From contig SKCR01037601.1 in NCBI GenBank assembly GCA_019454045.1, positions 21,121 through 85,120 of the forward strand: a DNA stretch of 64,000 bases. Direction: 5' to 3'. A program made the position numbers and the translations under genes. How positions within the stretch are numbered: position 1 is the first letter of the stretch; every line of letters begins with the position of its first letter. This stretch comes from Zanthoxylum bungeanum (lineage: Eukaryota > Streptophyta > Magnoliopsida > Sapindales > Rutaceae). The notes beneath the pieces were generated by a model. The model saw only the letters and a list, made by a program, of their open reading frames with translations, was not told the DNA's origin and ran no database searches. Positions 36,654-49,182 of this stretch are shown in pieces.

Positions 36654-38881
36654 TGTAGGGAACGTCTTCCCTCGCGCAGCGGAAGCGGTAAGGATCATGG
36701 ACCGAACTTGAAAAATTTTTCTGCTCTCCCTTTGCTTTGGCCGAACCACACCAGTGAGTTCACTGATGTTTTGCTTCTGTTTTGGACAATATTTGAGACC
36801 CGGAATACCCCCGAATCAGTCCCCAAACAGCCACTTGAACTGCAGTGAATTAGTGGACTGTTTTGGACACGTTACACGCGCGAACTGCACCCAATTTGAA
36901 GCAGTATTTTTGTGAACTGCAGTGATGGTTCAGGTATGATTTTTCTCTAAAAACCAATCCTAACACAGCCCTAAAAATCCCTAAAAGTGTTTCCCAAAAA
37001 CCTGAGTTAAAACCAAACAAAACCGATCCCCAATGAGAGGGAAGTGGTGCGACAGTGGGCAGTAATTTTGCCCGCTGCCGTGAGATGTAGATGAAGGGGA
37101 AGAGTGATTTTCAACTTCACAAGGTCTTCCGAGCTATGTCTCGTTACCAACGGAGGGTAGTGTGAGCTACACTCACAGATTAATCTCTAAACGGTTTAGA
37201 GATTAAGATCACACATCGAAATAATTTCAGGTTCTTCAATTCTCTTTCTCAACTTTTGAGAGCTTGAAGAATAGATGGATGCTAGGGTTTCTAATTCTTA
37301 GATCTAAAAAATTAAATCATAATTTTTCTTTTATACTTGTGGATAATTTGTTTCATAAAACAAATCAACTACTAGTCTCCCATCTATATCAAGTTCGGCC
37401 AAGGGGTAGGATTTCTAGTTTGATTTTGCTTCCAAAATAAACAAATCCTAATCCTTATTCCCTTAGGAAATTTCGGCCAAGGCCTATTATTTTGGCTTGA
37501 TTTTGTTTCCAAAATAAACAAATCTCATTCCTTATCAATGGGGAATTTTCGGCCATGGTGGGTTTTAAGTTTGACTTTGTTTCTCAAACAAATCCTATTC
37601 CTTATCCAATAAGGAATCCTACCATGGTGATGATTTTTGTTTCCAAAATAATTCTTAGCCTTATTAAATTATATCATATATAATTTAATGTTCTAATATA
37701 ATAATTATCATATAATTATTAATACCTTATATTAAATTTTAATATAAAGTCTCAAGTGTGATGTATTTAATATTATTAATCATATTAATAATATTTATTC
37801 TTTGTGAGTATATAATTGGACCGTCCAATTATATTAGCTCCGCTAAAGTATATCGAGCTAGCACGGGGACCAAGTGGACCTACGGTTCCGAGCTCTAATA
37901 ATCTCGAAATACTAATTAAGCTATTAATTAAATATTCCGAATTATTAACTTCGAATTATTCCACTAAAAATCCGAAGTTGCACTCTAATTGCCGTAGATG
38001 AAATATTAAGCTGAACCAAGTCAGTGTCCACCGATATAGTCATTGCATACGAATTGATCATTCACGAATATCTCGTAATTAGAGCCGGGTCATAATGTCT
38101 GTTATACCCCTCTAATTATTTTTACCTTAAGTACCATTAATTCTCTAATGAACGATTTATTCATAACTGTTATGAATATTAATCTTTCTATTCGTAATAG
38201 AAAGACTTGAGTGCTTAAATCGTTCAAGTACCGAATCAACCCTTAAGAGAGATACTCATATACTTCTCGTAAGAATGAGTGAATTCTATGTCTATGTAAA
38301 ACGTTCCCAGCTACATAACAGACTATGCCCTCAAAGTACGTAGTTATTGGTTGGGATTGCTACACCAACCTCACATTTGTAAATCAAAGGATATATCCCG
38401 CCATGCAGGAGTTCGTAGTACACTCAGGATTCAGATCAATCCATATATGACCATCAAGTAGATTGAAATGACTTTCTTTGATTAACAGATATTATAAGAA
38501 TGTCAATTCTATCTAGGTCCAGTCCTATATGATCACATCATATAAGGTGCCTCCATTCTCATGTCTCTACATGGACGATCTGGATTAAGATCGCCATCTA
38601 AATATAGAATGGACCGCAGCTATAGATAAACCATAAACAAAGTACTCGGTTTGTTTGCTCTCTATGGACTATTTAAGATTACTAACTTCAGATTTAAATC
38701 CTCTGGTGCATGACACTCATACACCAAGTCTGAAGGTACATAAGTAATCTACGGTATTTATGAAGATATATAATATGCGAAAATTAAACAAACAATTTGA
38801 TAAATGAATAATGCATCATTTTATTTCTTAACACAAGAAACTGTTTACTTCACATGTAGCTCTAGGGCATACATACCAACA
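36654..38881 (-). repeat. 3' LTR of Copia-M
   Basis: 2,228 bp, near-identical to 44438-46661, with small indels. Confidence 0.95.
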
Positions 38882-38892
38882 ATCTCCCACTT
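38882..38892 (-). other. Polypurine tract of Copia-M
   Basis: AAGTGGGAGAT on the minus strand, touching the 3' LTR. Confidence 0.85.
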
Positions 38893-38895
38893 GCA

Positions 38896-41800
38896 CTAGA
38901 GCAAATGAGACATGTCACGTAAACCCAGACCATCTAGGTGACCCTCAAACACTTTAGCCGGTAAGGTCTTTGTAAACGGATCTGTAAGGTTCTCTGCGGA
39001 TGCAATCTTTGTGACGCTAACGTCCCCTCTCTGCACTATCTCCATGATGAGATGATATTTCCTCTCTATATGATTTCCCCTCTTATGGCTTCTTGGTTCT
39101 TTGGAGTTTGCCACCGTTCCACTATTATCGCAATAGAGGGCGAGTGGTTTATCTATATCTGGAACAACTTCCAGATCTCCCAAGAATTTACGGAGCCAGA
39201 CTGCTTCTTTAGCTGATTCACAAGCAGCTACATATTCAGCCTCCATGGTGGAGTCGGCAATGCAAGATTGCTTTATGCTCCGCCAAACAATAGCCCCACC
39301 ACCTAGGGTGAACACTGATCCAGATGTTGATTTCCTGGAATCGACATCTGTCTGAAAATCAGAGTCTATATATCCTCTTAGGATCATATCCTCACCAGAA
39401 TATACTAGCATATAATCTCTCGTTCTCTTAAGATATTTGAGAATGTGTTTCACAGCCACCCAGTGATCCAATCCCAGGTTTGACTGAAACCTACTGACTA
39501 CTCCCACTGCAAAATAGATTTCCGGTCTTGTGCATAACATGGCATACATGAGACTACCAAGTGCTGAGGCATATGGGATATGTCTCATTTCCTCAATGCC
39601 CTGAGGTGTCTTAGGAGACTGTTCCTTCGACAAATGAATTCCATGCCGATAAGGCAGATTGCCTTTCTTGGAATTCTGCATCCCGAATCACACAAGGATC
39701 TTGTCGATGTAGGATGCCTGAGACATAGCTAACAGTTGTTTCTTGCGATCTCGAAGTATCTGGATCCCAAGAACATAACTCGCCTCTCCCAAATCTTTCA
39801 TTTGGAATTGCTCAGCTAGCCAGGTTTTTACGTCTGCTCAAAATTATAGGACTTGATCGTTGTATCAAATATTATATTCCAAGATCGAGATGCCTGCTTG
39901 AGTCCATAAATGGACCTTTGCAGTTTGCAAACTTTTTTCTCTTGACCTTGGGCAATGAACCCTTCTGGTTGTATCATATAGATACTTTCATCAAGATTGC
40001 CATTCAAGAATGCAGTCTTGACGTCCATTTGCCAAATTTCATAGTCATAATATGCGGCTATGGATAGAAGAGTGCGGATGGATTTTAGCATAGCTACTGG
40101 CGTGAAAGTTTCCTCATAGTCAACTCCATCTTTCTGGGTATAACCCTTGGCCACTAGTCTAGCTTTGAAGGTCTGTACCTTCCCATCCGATCCCCTCTTC
40201 CTCTTGTAGATCCACTTACAACCTATGGGTTTCACCCCATCAGGTTGGTCTACAAGTTCCCAGACTAAGTTGGAGTACATGGACTCCATCTCTAGGTTCA
40301 TGGCATTGAGCCATTCTTCTTTGTCAGAATCATCCATTGCACTACTGTAGGTTAATGGATCATCTATGCCATCGCTGGAGGCGACAACTTGTGCCTCTCC
40401 AACCCCTAGGTAGCGATCAGGTTGTCGTACAACCCTCCCACTGCGTCTAGGTGGTAGATCATTCTGACTGGGAAGTATCTGACTATCAGATGTCGAAGGT
40501 GCTATGTATTTGTCAACTTTTGTTGACGATGGCGCGCTGGTCGAACCAGTAAGTAACTCCTCGAGTAACATTTTACTACGAGGTTTGAACTCCCTCATAT
40601 AGTCCTCTTCTAGAAACGTAGCATTTGTCGATACAAATACTTTGTTATCATCAGGACTATAGAAGAATCCACCCCTAGTTTCTTTCGGGTAGCCTACAAA
40701 TAGGCACACCTGAGAACGTGGTTCCAGTTTCGTAGTCTTATTCTTCAGCACATGTGCTGGACACCCCCATATACGGAAATGTCGTAAACTAGCTTTACGA
40801 CCATTCCATAACTCTAAGGGAACCTTAAGAACAGACTTTGATGCAACTACATTAAGGATATACATTGCGGTTTGCAGTGCATATCCCCAGAATGAACTAG
40901 GTAGTGAGCTATGATTAAACATAGATCTCATCATGTCTAGTAGGGTTCGATTTCTCCTTTCTGCAACACCATTTTATTGTGGTGTTCCAGGTGCTGTGAG
41001 CTGGGATAATATCCCATGCTCAACTAAGAATTCCTCGAAGTCTCTGTCGAGGTATTCCCATCCACGATCCGATCGTAGAGTTTTGATTGTCTTACCTAAT
41101 TGGTTCTCTCAACCTCAGCACGATACTCTTTGAACTTTTCAAAGGTATCTGATTTGTGATGCATTAGGTAGACATACCCATATCTTGAATGATCGTCAAT
41201 GAATGTGACGAAGTATTCATAACCACCTCGATCTTTTACATTCATTGGTCCGCAGACGTCCGAATGTATTAGCTCTAGTGGTTGACTGGTTCTTATACCT
41301 TTTCCAGAAAAAAAGGTCTCTTGGTCATTTTTCCTTCTAAACAGGATTCACAAACTGGTAAAGTCCCGAGTTTTAACTGGTTTAAGGCTCCGTCCTTTAT
41401 CAATCTATTTATCCGGTCAAGGTTGATGTGACCAAGTCTAAGATGCCATAGATATGTGTCACAGAGAGAAATCTTTTGCCATTTCGTTTTTGGTTTTTCA
41501 ACCTTAAACATTTCAGTGTTGAGCAGTGACTTATGCGTTAACGGTCTTAACACATATAAGTTATTTTCTGAGTTTCCTGTGCATATAGTTAATCCATTTC
41601 TACCAATAATAACCGAATTACTATTAAAAGAAATTGAATAACCATCATCCATAAGTCTAGAAACATAAATCAGATTCTTGCGGAAGCCAAGAATGAATAA
41701 CACATTGTTCAAACTTAAATAACTATTATTAATAAAATTTAAACTGGAAACTCCCACTGCTCTTGCTGAAACGGCATCCCATGTCCCGACCCTCATGGTG

Positions 41801-42771
41801 TAATCACCTTCAGCAAGGTCCCTCCATGAATCAAGTAGCTGTAAAAAAGAACAAACATGGTTAGTGGCCCCGGAATCAATAATCCAAGCGGATTTATCAT
41901 CCTCCACTAATAGAGATTCAATAATGAGTAAATCATATTTACCTGTTTCCTTTTTCTCCTTCAACTCTGCAAGGTATTTATGACAGTTCCTTTTCCAATG
42001 CCCATTCTTGTCGCAATGGAAACATTTTCCTTTGGGCTTGGTATCCTTGGAGCCTTTCTTGTTCTTCTTTTTCATGGGCTTACCCTTAGCCTTTCCAGTG
42101 CCTTTCTTCTTCTTCTTTGCAGATTTAGAAGATTCAGCAACATTTGCCTCTGTACCGGACTTACGAGGATCCACAAGCATGGACTCGTAATGGGTGAGCT
42201 CATTAAGCAGTTGGGTCAAAGTAAAAGACAACTTGTTCATAACATAGTTGCTTTTAAACTGCAAGAAACTCTTCGGAAGAGTTTCCATAATCATGGTCAC
42301 CTGGCTACGCTCGTCAATACGAGCTCTATGGGTTTCAGTAATATTAAGATAAGTCATCATCCTTAAGACATACTCTCGGATTGATGTCCCATCCTTCATC
42401 CTAGCAGTCATCGCTGAGACCATGGCCTCATGGCGTTGACGCTCTGAAGGCTGCCCAAACATGCCCTGCAATGACTCTATCATCTGTGATGCTAGAACCA
42501 TAGGTTCATGCTTTGCAGCAAGAACCTCGGACATCCCTGCTAGCAAGTAGCAGCGGGCTTTCTCATTTGCTGCGACCCATTTCTGGTAGGTATCGCGTAC
42601 AGCTTGGCCAGCATTTCTGGCCGGCTCGGGGGGACGTTCCTCTGTCAGGACAAACTTAAGGTCTTCACGGAGCAGGATAGCGTTCATGTTACTTTTTCAC
42701 TTAACATAGTTTTCTCCTGTCAATTTATCATTTGAGAGTATGGAAATATTGGAGAAACCATGGCTGAAAAT
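38896..42771 (-). pseudogene. Copia-M gag-pol polyprotein, broken
   Basis: Reading on the minus strand, gag can be followed from about 42771. A TGA (42697-42699) stands where Trp is expected, and the open frame restarts at ATG 42687. Gag has an intact knuckle (CFHCDKNGHWKRNC). Protease DSG is intact. The Cys/His region of integrase ends at a frameshift in a run of seven A (plus strand, about 41309-41315). A second frameshift lies near 41105. A TAA at 40974-40976 falls in the integrase PQQNG-type motif. RT then runs open to about 39840, where a deletion removes the segment that holds YVDD and changes frame. A TGA follows at 39688-39690. RNase H (DSDF, TMEAEY, CDNSG) is open from 39681 to 38896. 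The copy cannot make active RT. Confidence 0.93.
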
Positions 42772-44422
42772 AAAATAAAACATGCATTTAACATTCATTC
42801 ATCGCATATTAAAATCATCAAAGAATTTTGGCATAAAATTAAACATGATGCATGAACCATGAATAATGAAAGAAGAAACCTAAAAGAATTACTATGCCAC
42901 GGAGATCTATCATCCCACAAGTAAGTGCCGCCGTAGGGTAGGTCAAGTACTCGCATGATAGATTGAGACAATCTCAACTGTTTTAATATATGTGGGAATA
43001 ACTCTTATTCCTATATTAAACAACTATCGTTCGATTTGATCAAGGAATTTCATTAACAGTTAATTATTCCTTTGTGAGTGTAACCCGCCGTTTCAGGATT
43101 TTTTGACTTAACAAGTGAAGTGCCGCCGTAGGGTAGGTCAGTTCACAAGATACATCTAGAATCCCTATCCTTTCGGAACCCAAACTTGATATTGACCCAA
43201 AATGGACACCACCGTAGGGGGACGAAAACAAAGCCGTCTCGAGGCGCCTTTTGAATCTCACATTTTTGGACTAACAACGGAGATCGTGAGATGTACTGTC
43301 GTATATCCCTCTCCCACTCACTTTTTAACTTAAGGTTTTTATCTAAAATATCTAATCTATTTTATCCAACAAGTGTGGATAAACTTATGGCGGCTAAAGC
43401 ATAATTTATTTACACTAGTTTGTCATAAGTGAGCTAATCAATTTTAACTATTAAAATCGTGTCACTAATTTCTCATTAGTCTCTACTAACAGCTTTACTC
43501 TTTTAAACTAATTTAATTAGAGTGGTATAAGTGAGCTACAATATTTTAACCCTTAAAATACTAGGCACTTAAAGGTCTAAAATCATGGAATTCTAAATGG
43601 TCAAAATTTTAATTAAACATTTAATAAATCTTAGTGCGTCATAAAATCCAAAGGTATGTGGAATTGTATCTCGAGTGCAGACCACATTTCCGTCCATACG
43701 GAATCGGTATGGAATTTATATCCGGGTTTCCATCCCTATTACCAATGGAATTTATTATGCACCAATTAAGTCCAATATATAAGAATTCAAGTTTTAGACA
43801 CTAAATCCCATTAATCTAATTAATGATTTTAATGCATATCAATTTCTAACTTAAACATTTAAATTACATAAAATCATAATTTTATGTCTATAATGATAAT
43901 GCATCTATGACATGTTATGGCAAGTAAAATGCACGAGTGGGCACCCTAGGCTATATGACATGTTATTCAAACAATTCGAAATAAACATACATATAAACAA
44001 AAAAAATTATTTTGCATTGACCGGGCTCTTATTTTTCCTATACTAATCTAATTAGTACATAAGATATACCAAGGCATTCCTTGGCCTTCAAATACCGCTC
44101 CAAAGTGGTATTGACTCCTTTTGCGACTTTGGTGCTCCATATTACAAAGAATTGAAATTTTACATTGAAAACTAAAATTACAATGAATATAAACAATGGC
44201 CTTATGGCTTACAACCCAAAATCAAAACCAAATACAAAAATAAGAGCCATAAAAATTTACGACCAATGCAAAATCCATTCATCACATGAAATATCAAAAC
44301 CATTCATCACATGAACTCAATAATGTGCCCACTCATCTAAACATGCATATCATATTTATAACTCATATAAACATATTAAAACAGAAACTTTAAATGAAAA
44401 AGTGAAGAGCTTTTTCAACCTC
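42772..44422 (-). other. Untranslated leader of Copia-M
   Basis: No gene. The plus-strand word aagtgccgccgtagggtagg occurs exactly at 42923-42942 and 43118-43137, with a weaker third copy near 43206-43220. This parallels the repeated leader word of Copia-F/R with a different sequence. Confidence 0.65.
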
Positions 44423-44435
44423 GCTATTGATGCCA
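44423..44435 (-). other. Degenerate primer binding site of Copia-M
   Basis: TGGCATCAATAGC on the minus strand, an altered initiator-Met tRNA site two bases inside the 5' LTR. Confidence 0.7.
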
Positions 44436-44437
44436 AT

Positions 44438-46661
44438 TGTAGGGAATGCCTTCCCTCGCGCAGCGGAAGCGGTAAGGCTTACGACCGAACTTGAAAAAAT
44501 TTTCTGCTCTCCCTTTGCTTTGGCCAAACCACACCAGTGAGTTCACTGATGTTTTGCTTCTGTTTTGGATAATATTTGAGCCCCGGAATACCCCCGAATC
44601 AGTCCCCGAACAGCCCCTTGAACTGCAGTGAATTAGTGGACTGTTTTGGACACGTTACACGCGCAAACTGCACTCAATTTGAAGCAGTATTTTCGTGAAC
44701 TGCAGTGATGGTTCAGGTCTGATTTTTCTCTAAAAAAACAATCCTAACACAGCCCTAAAAATCCCTAAAAGTGTTTCCCAAAAACCCGAGTTAAAACCAA
44801 AAAAAACCGATCCCCAATGAGAGGGAAGTGGGTGCGGCAGTGGGCAGTAATTTTGCCCACTGCCGTGAGATGTAGATGAAGGGGAAGAGTGATTTTCAAC
44901 TTCACAAGGTCTTCGAGCTATGTCTCGTTACCACGGAGGGTAGTGTGGGCTACACTCACAGATTAATCTCTAAACGGTTTAGAGATTAAGATCACACAAC
45001 GAAATAATTTCAGGTTCTTCAATTCTCTTTCTCAACTTTTGAGAGCTTGAAGAATAGATGGAGGCTAGGGTTTCTAATTCTTAGATCTAAAAAATTAAAT
45101 CATAATTTTTCTTTTATACTTGTGGATAATTTGTTTCAATAAAACAAATCAACCACTAGTCTCCCATCTATATCAAGTTCGGCCAAGGGGTAGGATTTCT
45201 AGTTTGATTTTGCTTCCAAAATAAACAAATCCTAATCCTTATTCCCTTAGGAAATTTCGACCAAGGCCTATTATTTTGGCTTGATTTTGTTTCCAAAATA
45301 AACAAATCCCATTCCTTATCAATGAGGAATTTTCGGCCATGGTGGGTTTTAAGTTTGACTTTGTTTCTCAGACAAATCCTATTCCTTATCCAATAAGGAA
45401 TCCTACCATGGTGATGATTTTTGTTTCCAAAATAATTTTTAGCCTTATTAAATTATATCATATATAATTTAATGTTCTTAATATATTATCATATAATTAT
45501 TAATACCTTATATTACTTTTAATATAAAGTCTCAAGTGTGATGTATTTAATATTATTAATCATATTATAATATTTATTCTTTGTGAGTATATAATTGGAC
45601 CGTCCAATTATATTAGCTCCGCTAAAGTATATCGAGCTAGTATGGGGACCAAGTGGACCTACGGTTCCGAGCTCCAATAATCTCGAAATACTAATTAAGC
45701 TCTTAATTAAATATTCCGAATTATTAACTTCGAATTATTCCACTAAAAATCCGAAGTTACACTCTCATTGCCGTAGATGAAATATTAAGTCGAACCAAGT
45801 CGGTGTCCACCGATATAGTCATTGCATACGAATTGATCCTTCACGAATATCTCGTAATTAGAGCCGGGTCATAATGTCTGTTATACCCCTCTAATTATTT
45901 TTACCTTAAGTACCATTGATTCTCTAATGAACGATTTATTCATAACTGTTATGAATATTAATCTTTTTATTCGTAATAGAAAGACTTGAGCGCTCAAATC
46001 GTTCAAGTACCGAATCAACCCTTAAGAGAGATACTCATCTACTTCTCATAAGAATGAGTGAATTCCATGTCTATGTAAAACGTTCCCAGCTACATAATAG
46101 ACTATGCCCCCAAAGTATGTAGTTATTGGTTGGGATTGCTACACCAACCTCACCTTTGTAAATCAAAGGACATATCCCGCCATGCAGAAGTTCGTAGTAC
46201 TCTCAGGATTAAGATCAATCCATATATGACCATCAAGTAGATCGAAATGACTTTCTTTGTTTAACGGATATTATAAGAATGTCAATTTCTATCTAGGTCC
46301 AGTCATATATGATCACATCATATAAGGTGCCTCCATTCTCATGTCTCTACATGGAAGATCTGGATTAAGATCGCCATCTAAATATAGAATGGACCGTAGC
46401 TATAGATAAACCATAAACAAAGTACTCGGTTTGTTTGCTCTCTATGGACTATTTAAGATTACTAACTTCAGACTTAAATCCTCTGGTGCATGACACTCAT
46501 ACACCAAGTCTGAAGGTACATAAGTAATCTACGGTATTTATGAAGATATATAATATGCAAAAATTAAACAAACAATTTGATAAATGAATAATGCATCATT
46601 TTATTTCTTAACACAAGAAACCGTTTACTTCACATGTAGCTCTAGGGCATACATACCAACA
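44438..46661 (-). repeat. 5' LTR of Copia-M
   Basis: 2,224 bp with the same ends as the 3' LTR. The right edge ccaaca is followed by the duplication GTCAC. Confidence 0.95.
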
Positions 46662-47366
46662 GTCACCTCCCAAAATTAAATAAAATCCAATCAAATTAAA
46701 TCAAATCAAATCCAATCAAAATAAATCCCCTTCCTAAATTAAATAAATCACCTCCCAAATTAAAGAATTCCCCCACCAAAAATATAAATATTCTTTCCTT
46801 AACTAATTAAATTAAATACACACATAATTACTTGATTTATTTCCTTTTCAAAATCCATGCACCAAAACAAATAAACCCTAGCTCACCATTATAAAAAGAG
46901 ACCTAAACCAAATCCTACCCTCCCTTAGACGGAATCTCTCCCTCTCACTCTCATTCACGCCACCTTCAACAAAAAGAACAAACCATAAACACTCTCTTCT
47001 AGCTCTCTCTCACGCCACACAAACACACAGAGCCACTCATGACATTGACACCTCATCACAGCCCCACCAACCACCCAAAATCACCCAAAAACCAGTCCCA
47101 AAATCACCCTAAAATAGTAGCCTTTAGCTCTGAGAATAACCCCGAAGCAGTAACCGAAACAGACACGTAAACAGCAGAAAAAACAATAAAGAAAATAGAG
47201 AAAATAGTAGTGAAAACATCGAAACATGGAAGGAAAATATTGAACCAGAAAACCAGAAAAGTTTCGGAGCGTTAACCTTTCCGGCGACGACGTAACGCAC
47301 TTCTGAGGAGCAATTTAAAAAAGTAATACCTGAGGGCTCTCTCTTCAATATTTGTTTTGTTAGCTC

Positions 47367-47421
47367 GGACACGACATGCTTGGTTGGACGTGGAATACGT
47401 CCAACCGAGCATGCGAGGTCC
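47367..47421 (+). other. Hairpin H1 in the Tat/Ogre LTR
   Basis: 17-base arms (CATGCTTGGTTGGACGT and its partner), a five-base loop GGAAT, a 4x4 internal loop, and an outer GGAC/GTCC stem. All 21 pairs form, one of them G-T. It lies in the presumed transcribed U5 part. See H2. Confidence 0.8.
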
Positions 47422-47927
47422 TACATTTCCTTTTGGTCATTATTCATTTATTCATCATTGCTTTATTATTTCGCGTTTATTTTCAGTCATTTATTTTCCT
47501 TTAATATTTTGCTCTTAGTTTATAATTTATCGCTTCCGTTATTTATTGTCATCTCATCACATACATTATCATATTTCATGGATACATTGGGTTAATGATT
47601 GCATTATGTTAAATGGTCGGTGCTATCTCTCGCGGTATATCGGATGGAAACCCATACATAAATTTCGTAGCCGAATCCGAATGGACGGTAGTGCGGTCTG
47701 TACTTGGGATACAACTCCATGTACCGCTTGAGAAACGTTCAAGCACGTGTTTCATTTTGTGATTTAAATCTATGTTATTTGTTCCACATTTTATTTTATA
47801 TGTATTTTCTTCATTGTTCATGCATTGTTACTTGATGCGCATGGGCTAATTACGTTAGTTTAAAGGTCCTCTATTTGAGGGAGAAAAGGCTTAAAAGGCT
47901 ACCTTTACCACGATGTTTTGCCGCGCC

Positions 47928-47982
47928 GGATGAGGTATGCTTGATTGAATGTGAAATACATTTAATCGGGTATACGAGATCC
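47928..47982 (+). other. Hairpin H2 in the Tat/Ogre LTR
   Basis: Same 55-base architecture as H1: outer stem GGAT/ATCC, 4x4 internal loop, 17-base arms starting TATGCTTGATTG, loop GAAAT. Several pairs differ from H1 on both sides and still pair. Confidence 0.8.
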
Positions 47983-48380
47983 CATATAGATGTCGGCCGT
48001 GGTTGCATCTCTTAAATTTAATTATGCATTGTTGCTTGATGCGCATGGTCTAATTACGTTGGTTTAAAGGTCATCTATTTGAGGGAGAAAAAGCCTAAAA
48101 GGCTACCTTTACCACAATATTTTACCGCGCCCTTCCCCTACTTATTTTACTGTCCACCTTTGTTTTGGTTGTTGTGTTGCATCTTTTCATTTTCGCATTC
48201 ATGCCATGTTTATGTTTGAGTGTTTGCTATCTCTCGCGGTATATCGGATGGAAACCGAGACATAAATTCCTTAGCCGAATCCGAATGGACGATAGTGCGG
48301 TCTGTACTTGGGATACAACTCCACGTACCGCTTGAGAAGTATTCGCGCATGTGTCATTTTGGATACCACTTTGGTAATCC

Positions 48381-48589
48381 CGTTCGAACGTGTTTCCACA
48401 CGCTACACGAACGTATGCATTCTATCTCGTTTTCGTTCGAACGCGTTTCCGAATGCTACATGAACGACGCATTCTGTTTCGTTTCTATTCGAATGTGTTT
48501 CTGAACACTACTCGAACACGCATGCATTCTGCTTTACCATTCATCAGGTCTTATCCCGTTCGAACGCGTTTCTGAACGCTACACGAACA
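48381..48589 (+). repeat. Four degenerate copies of a GTTCGAACGCGTTTC word
   Basis: Copies start near 48381, 48434, 48487 and 48557. Each reads roughly GTTCGAACGCGTTTC, then a variable base or two, then GAACGCTACACGAAC. Confidence 0.7.
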
Positions 48590-49163
48590 TGAACATACAG
48601 TGAACATATTTCTTTTCATCACATTTCATGCATGTTTGCTTCTTTGGTCATTTCTTTTGCATTACACGATTGACCATATCATTTCATTATTGACACTTTT
48701 ACCGTTATTAATTATTTATATTTACGTATTTATTTATTTGATATATTCATGAGATTGTGTGCTCGCTTTTATTATTAATGCTTTTATAGTTGTTATTAGT
48801 TACACTATTACGCCTCATTGTTTAATACGTTTATGAATTATACTTTTTGCCCTCATTTTTATTTGCGATTATAGGTGTGCAATCTTGTGTGTTGATTACA
48901 TAATCTTGCATGTGTTATATGAGACTTGGTTATAATATTGCATAAATCTTTTCATTACAATTGGCATAAGTAAGGGACCATTACGAACCCAACGATTTGA
49001 GGTCTTCCCTTGCGAAAGGTGAGTGCGGCCTTAAATCATTTCCCAGTTCACACTGGGTGGCGACTCCATTTTATTTCTCCGGTTTAGTCCCCCGCGGGCT
49101 ACTCCGTACTCCCGACCAGGCCGCGAGCCCGGATAGCGTCACACACTTCTCTGTTCTACAGTC

Positions 49164-49182
49164 TGGCGACTCCACTGAGGAT
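49164..49182 (+). other. Primer binding site of element B, tRNA-Arg type
   Basis: TGGCGACTCCACTGAGGAT resembles the Ogre/Tat primer site TGGCGACTCCACTGGGGA, which pairs with a tRNA-Arg 3' end, with one change in the last third. It stands three bases after the LTR end. Confidence 0.75.

Larger units (their letters stand above)
36654..46661 (-). mobile_element. Copia-M: minus-strand Ty1/copia element with long LTRs
   Basis: 10,008 bp, flanked by a perfect duplication GTCAC (36649-36653, 46662-46666). LTRs are 2,228 and 2,224 bp with ends TGTAGGG...CCAACA. On the minus strand the order is 5' LTR, primer site, 1.6-kb leader, gag, protease, integrase, RT, RNase H, polypurine tract, 3' LTR. The long LTRs recall Angela-type copia elements, but I cannot settle the lineage. 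It sits within the shared Tat/Ogre LTR. The genes are broken by stops, frameshifts and a deletion in RT. Confidence 0.95.
36285..49160 (+). repeat. Tat/Ogre LTR shared by elements A and B, split by Copia-M
   Basis: The parts are about 36285-36653 and 46667-49160, together roughly 2.9 kb. The left part follows A's polypurine tract. The right part ends tctaca three bases before B's primer site. The two parts are joined by the Copia-M target duplication GTCAC. A TATA word (ttataaaaagagac, about 46888-46902) marks the U3/R boundary. The U5 part contains duplicated blocks (47621-47758 with 48225-48358, and 47821-47926 with 48024-48129), two matched hairpins, and a degenerate repeat of GTTCGAACGCGTTTC at 48381-48589 whose inverted form is at 36494-36527. 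No gene is seen in it. Confidence 0.7.

Noticed and set aside
49061..49140. GC-rich stretch considered as a tRNA gene
   Set aside because: No cloverleaf or A/B boxes. It is the end of the Tat/Ogre LTR next to the primer site.
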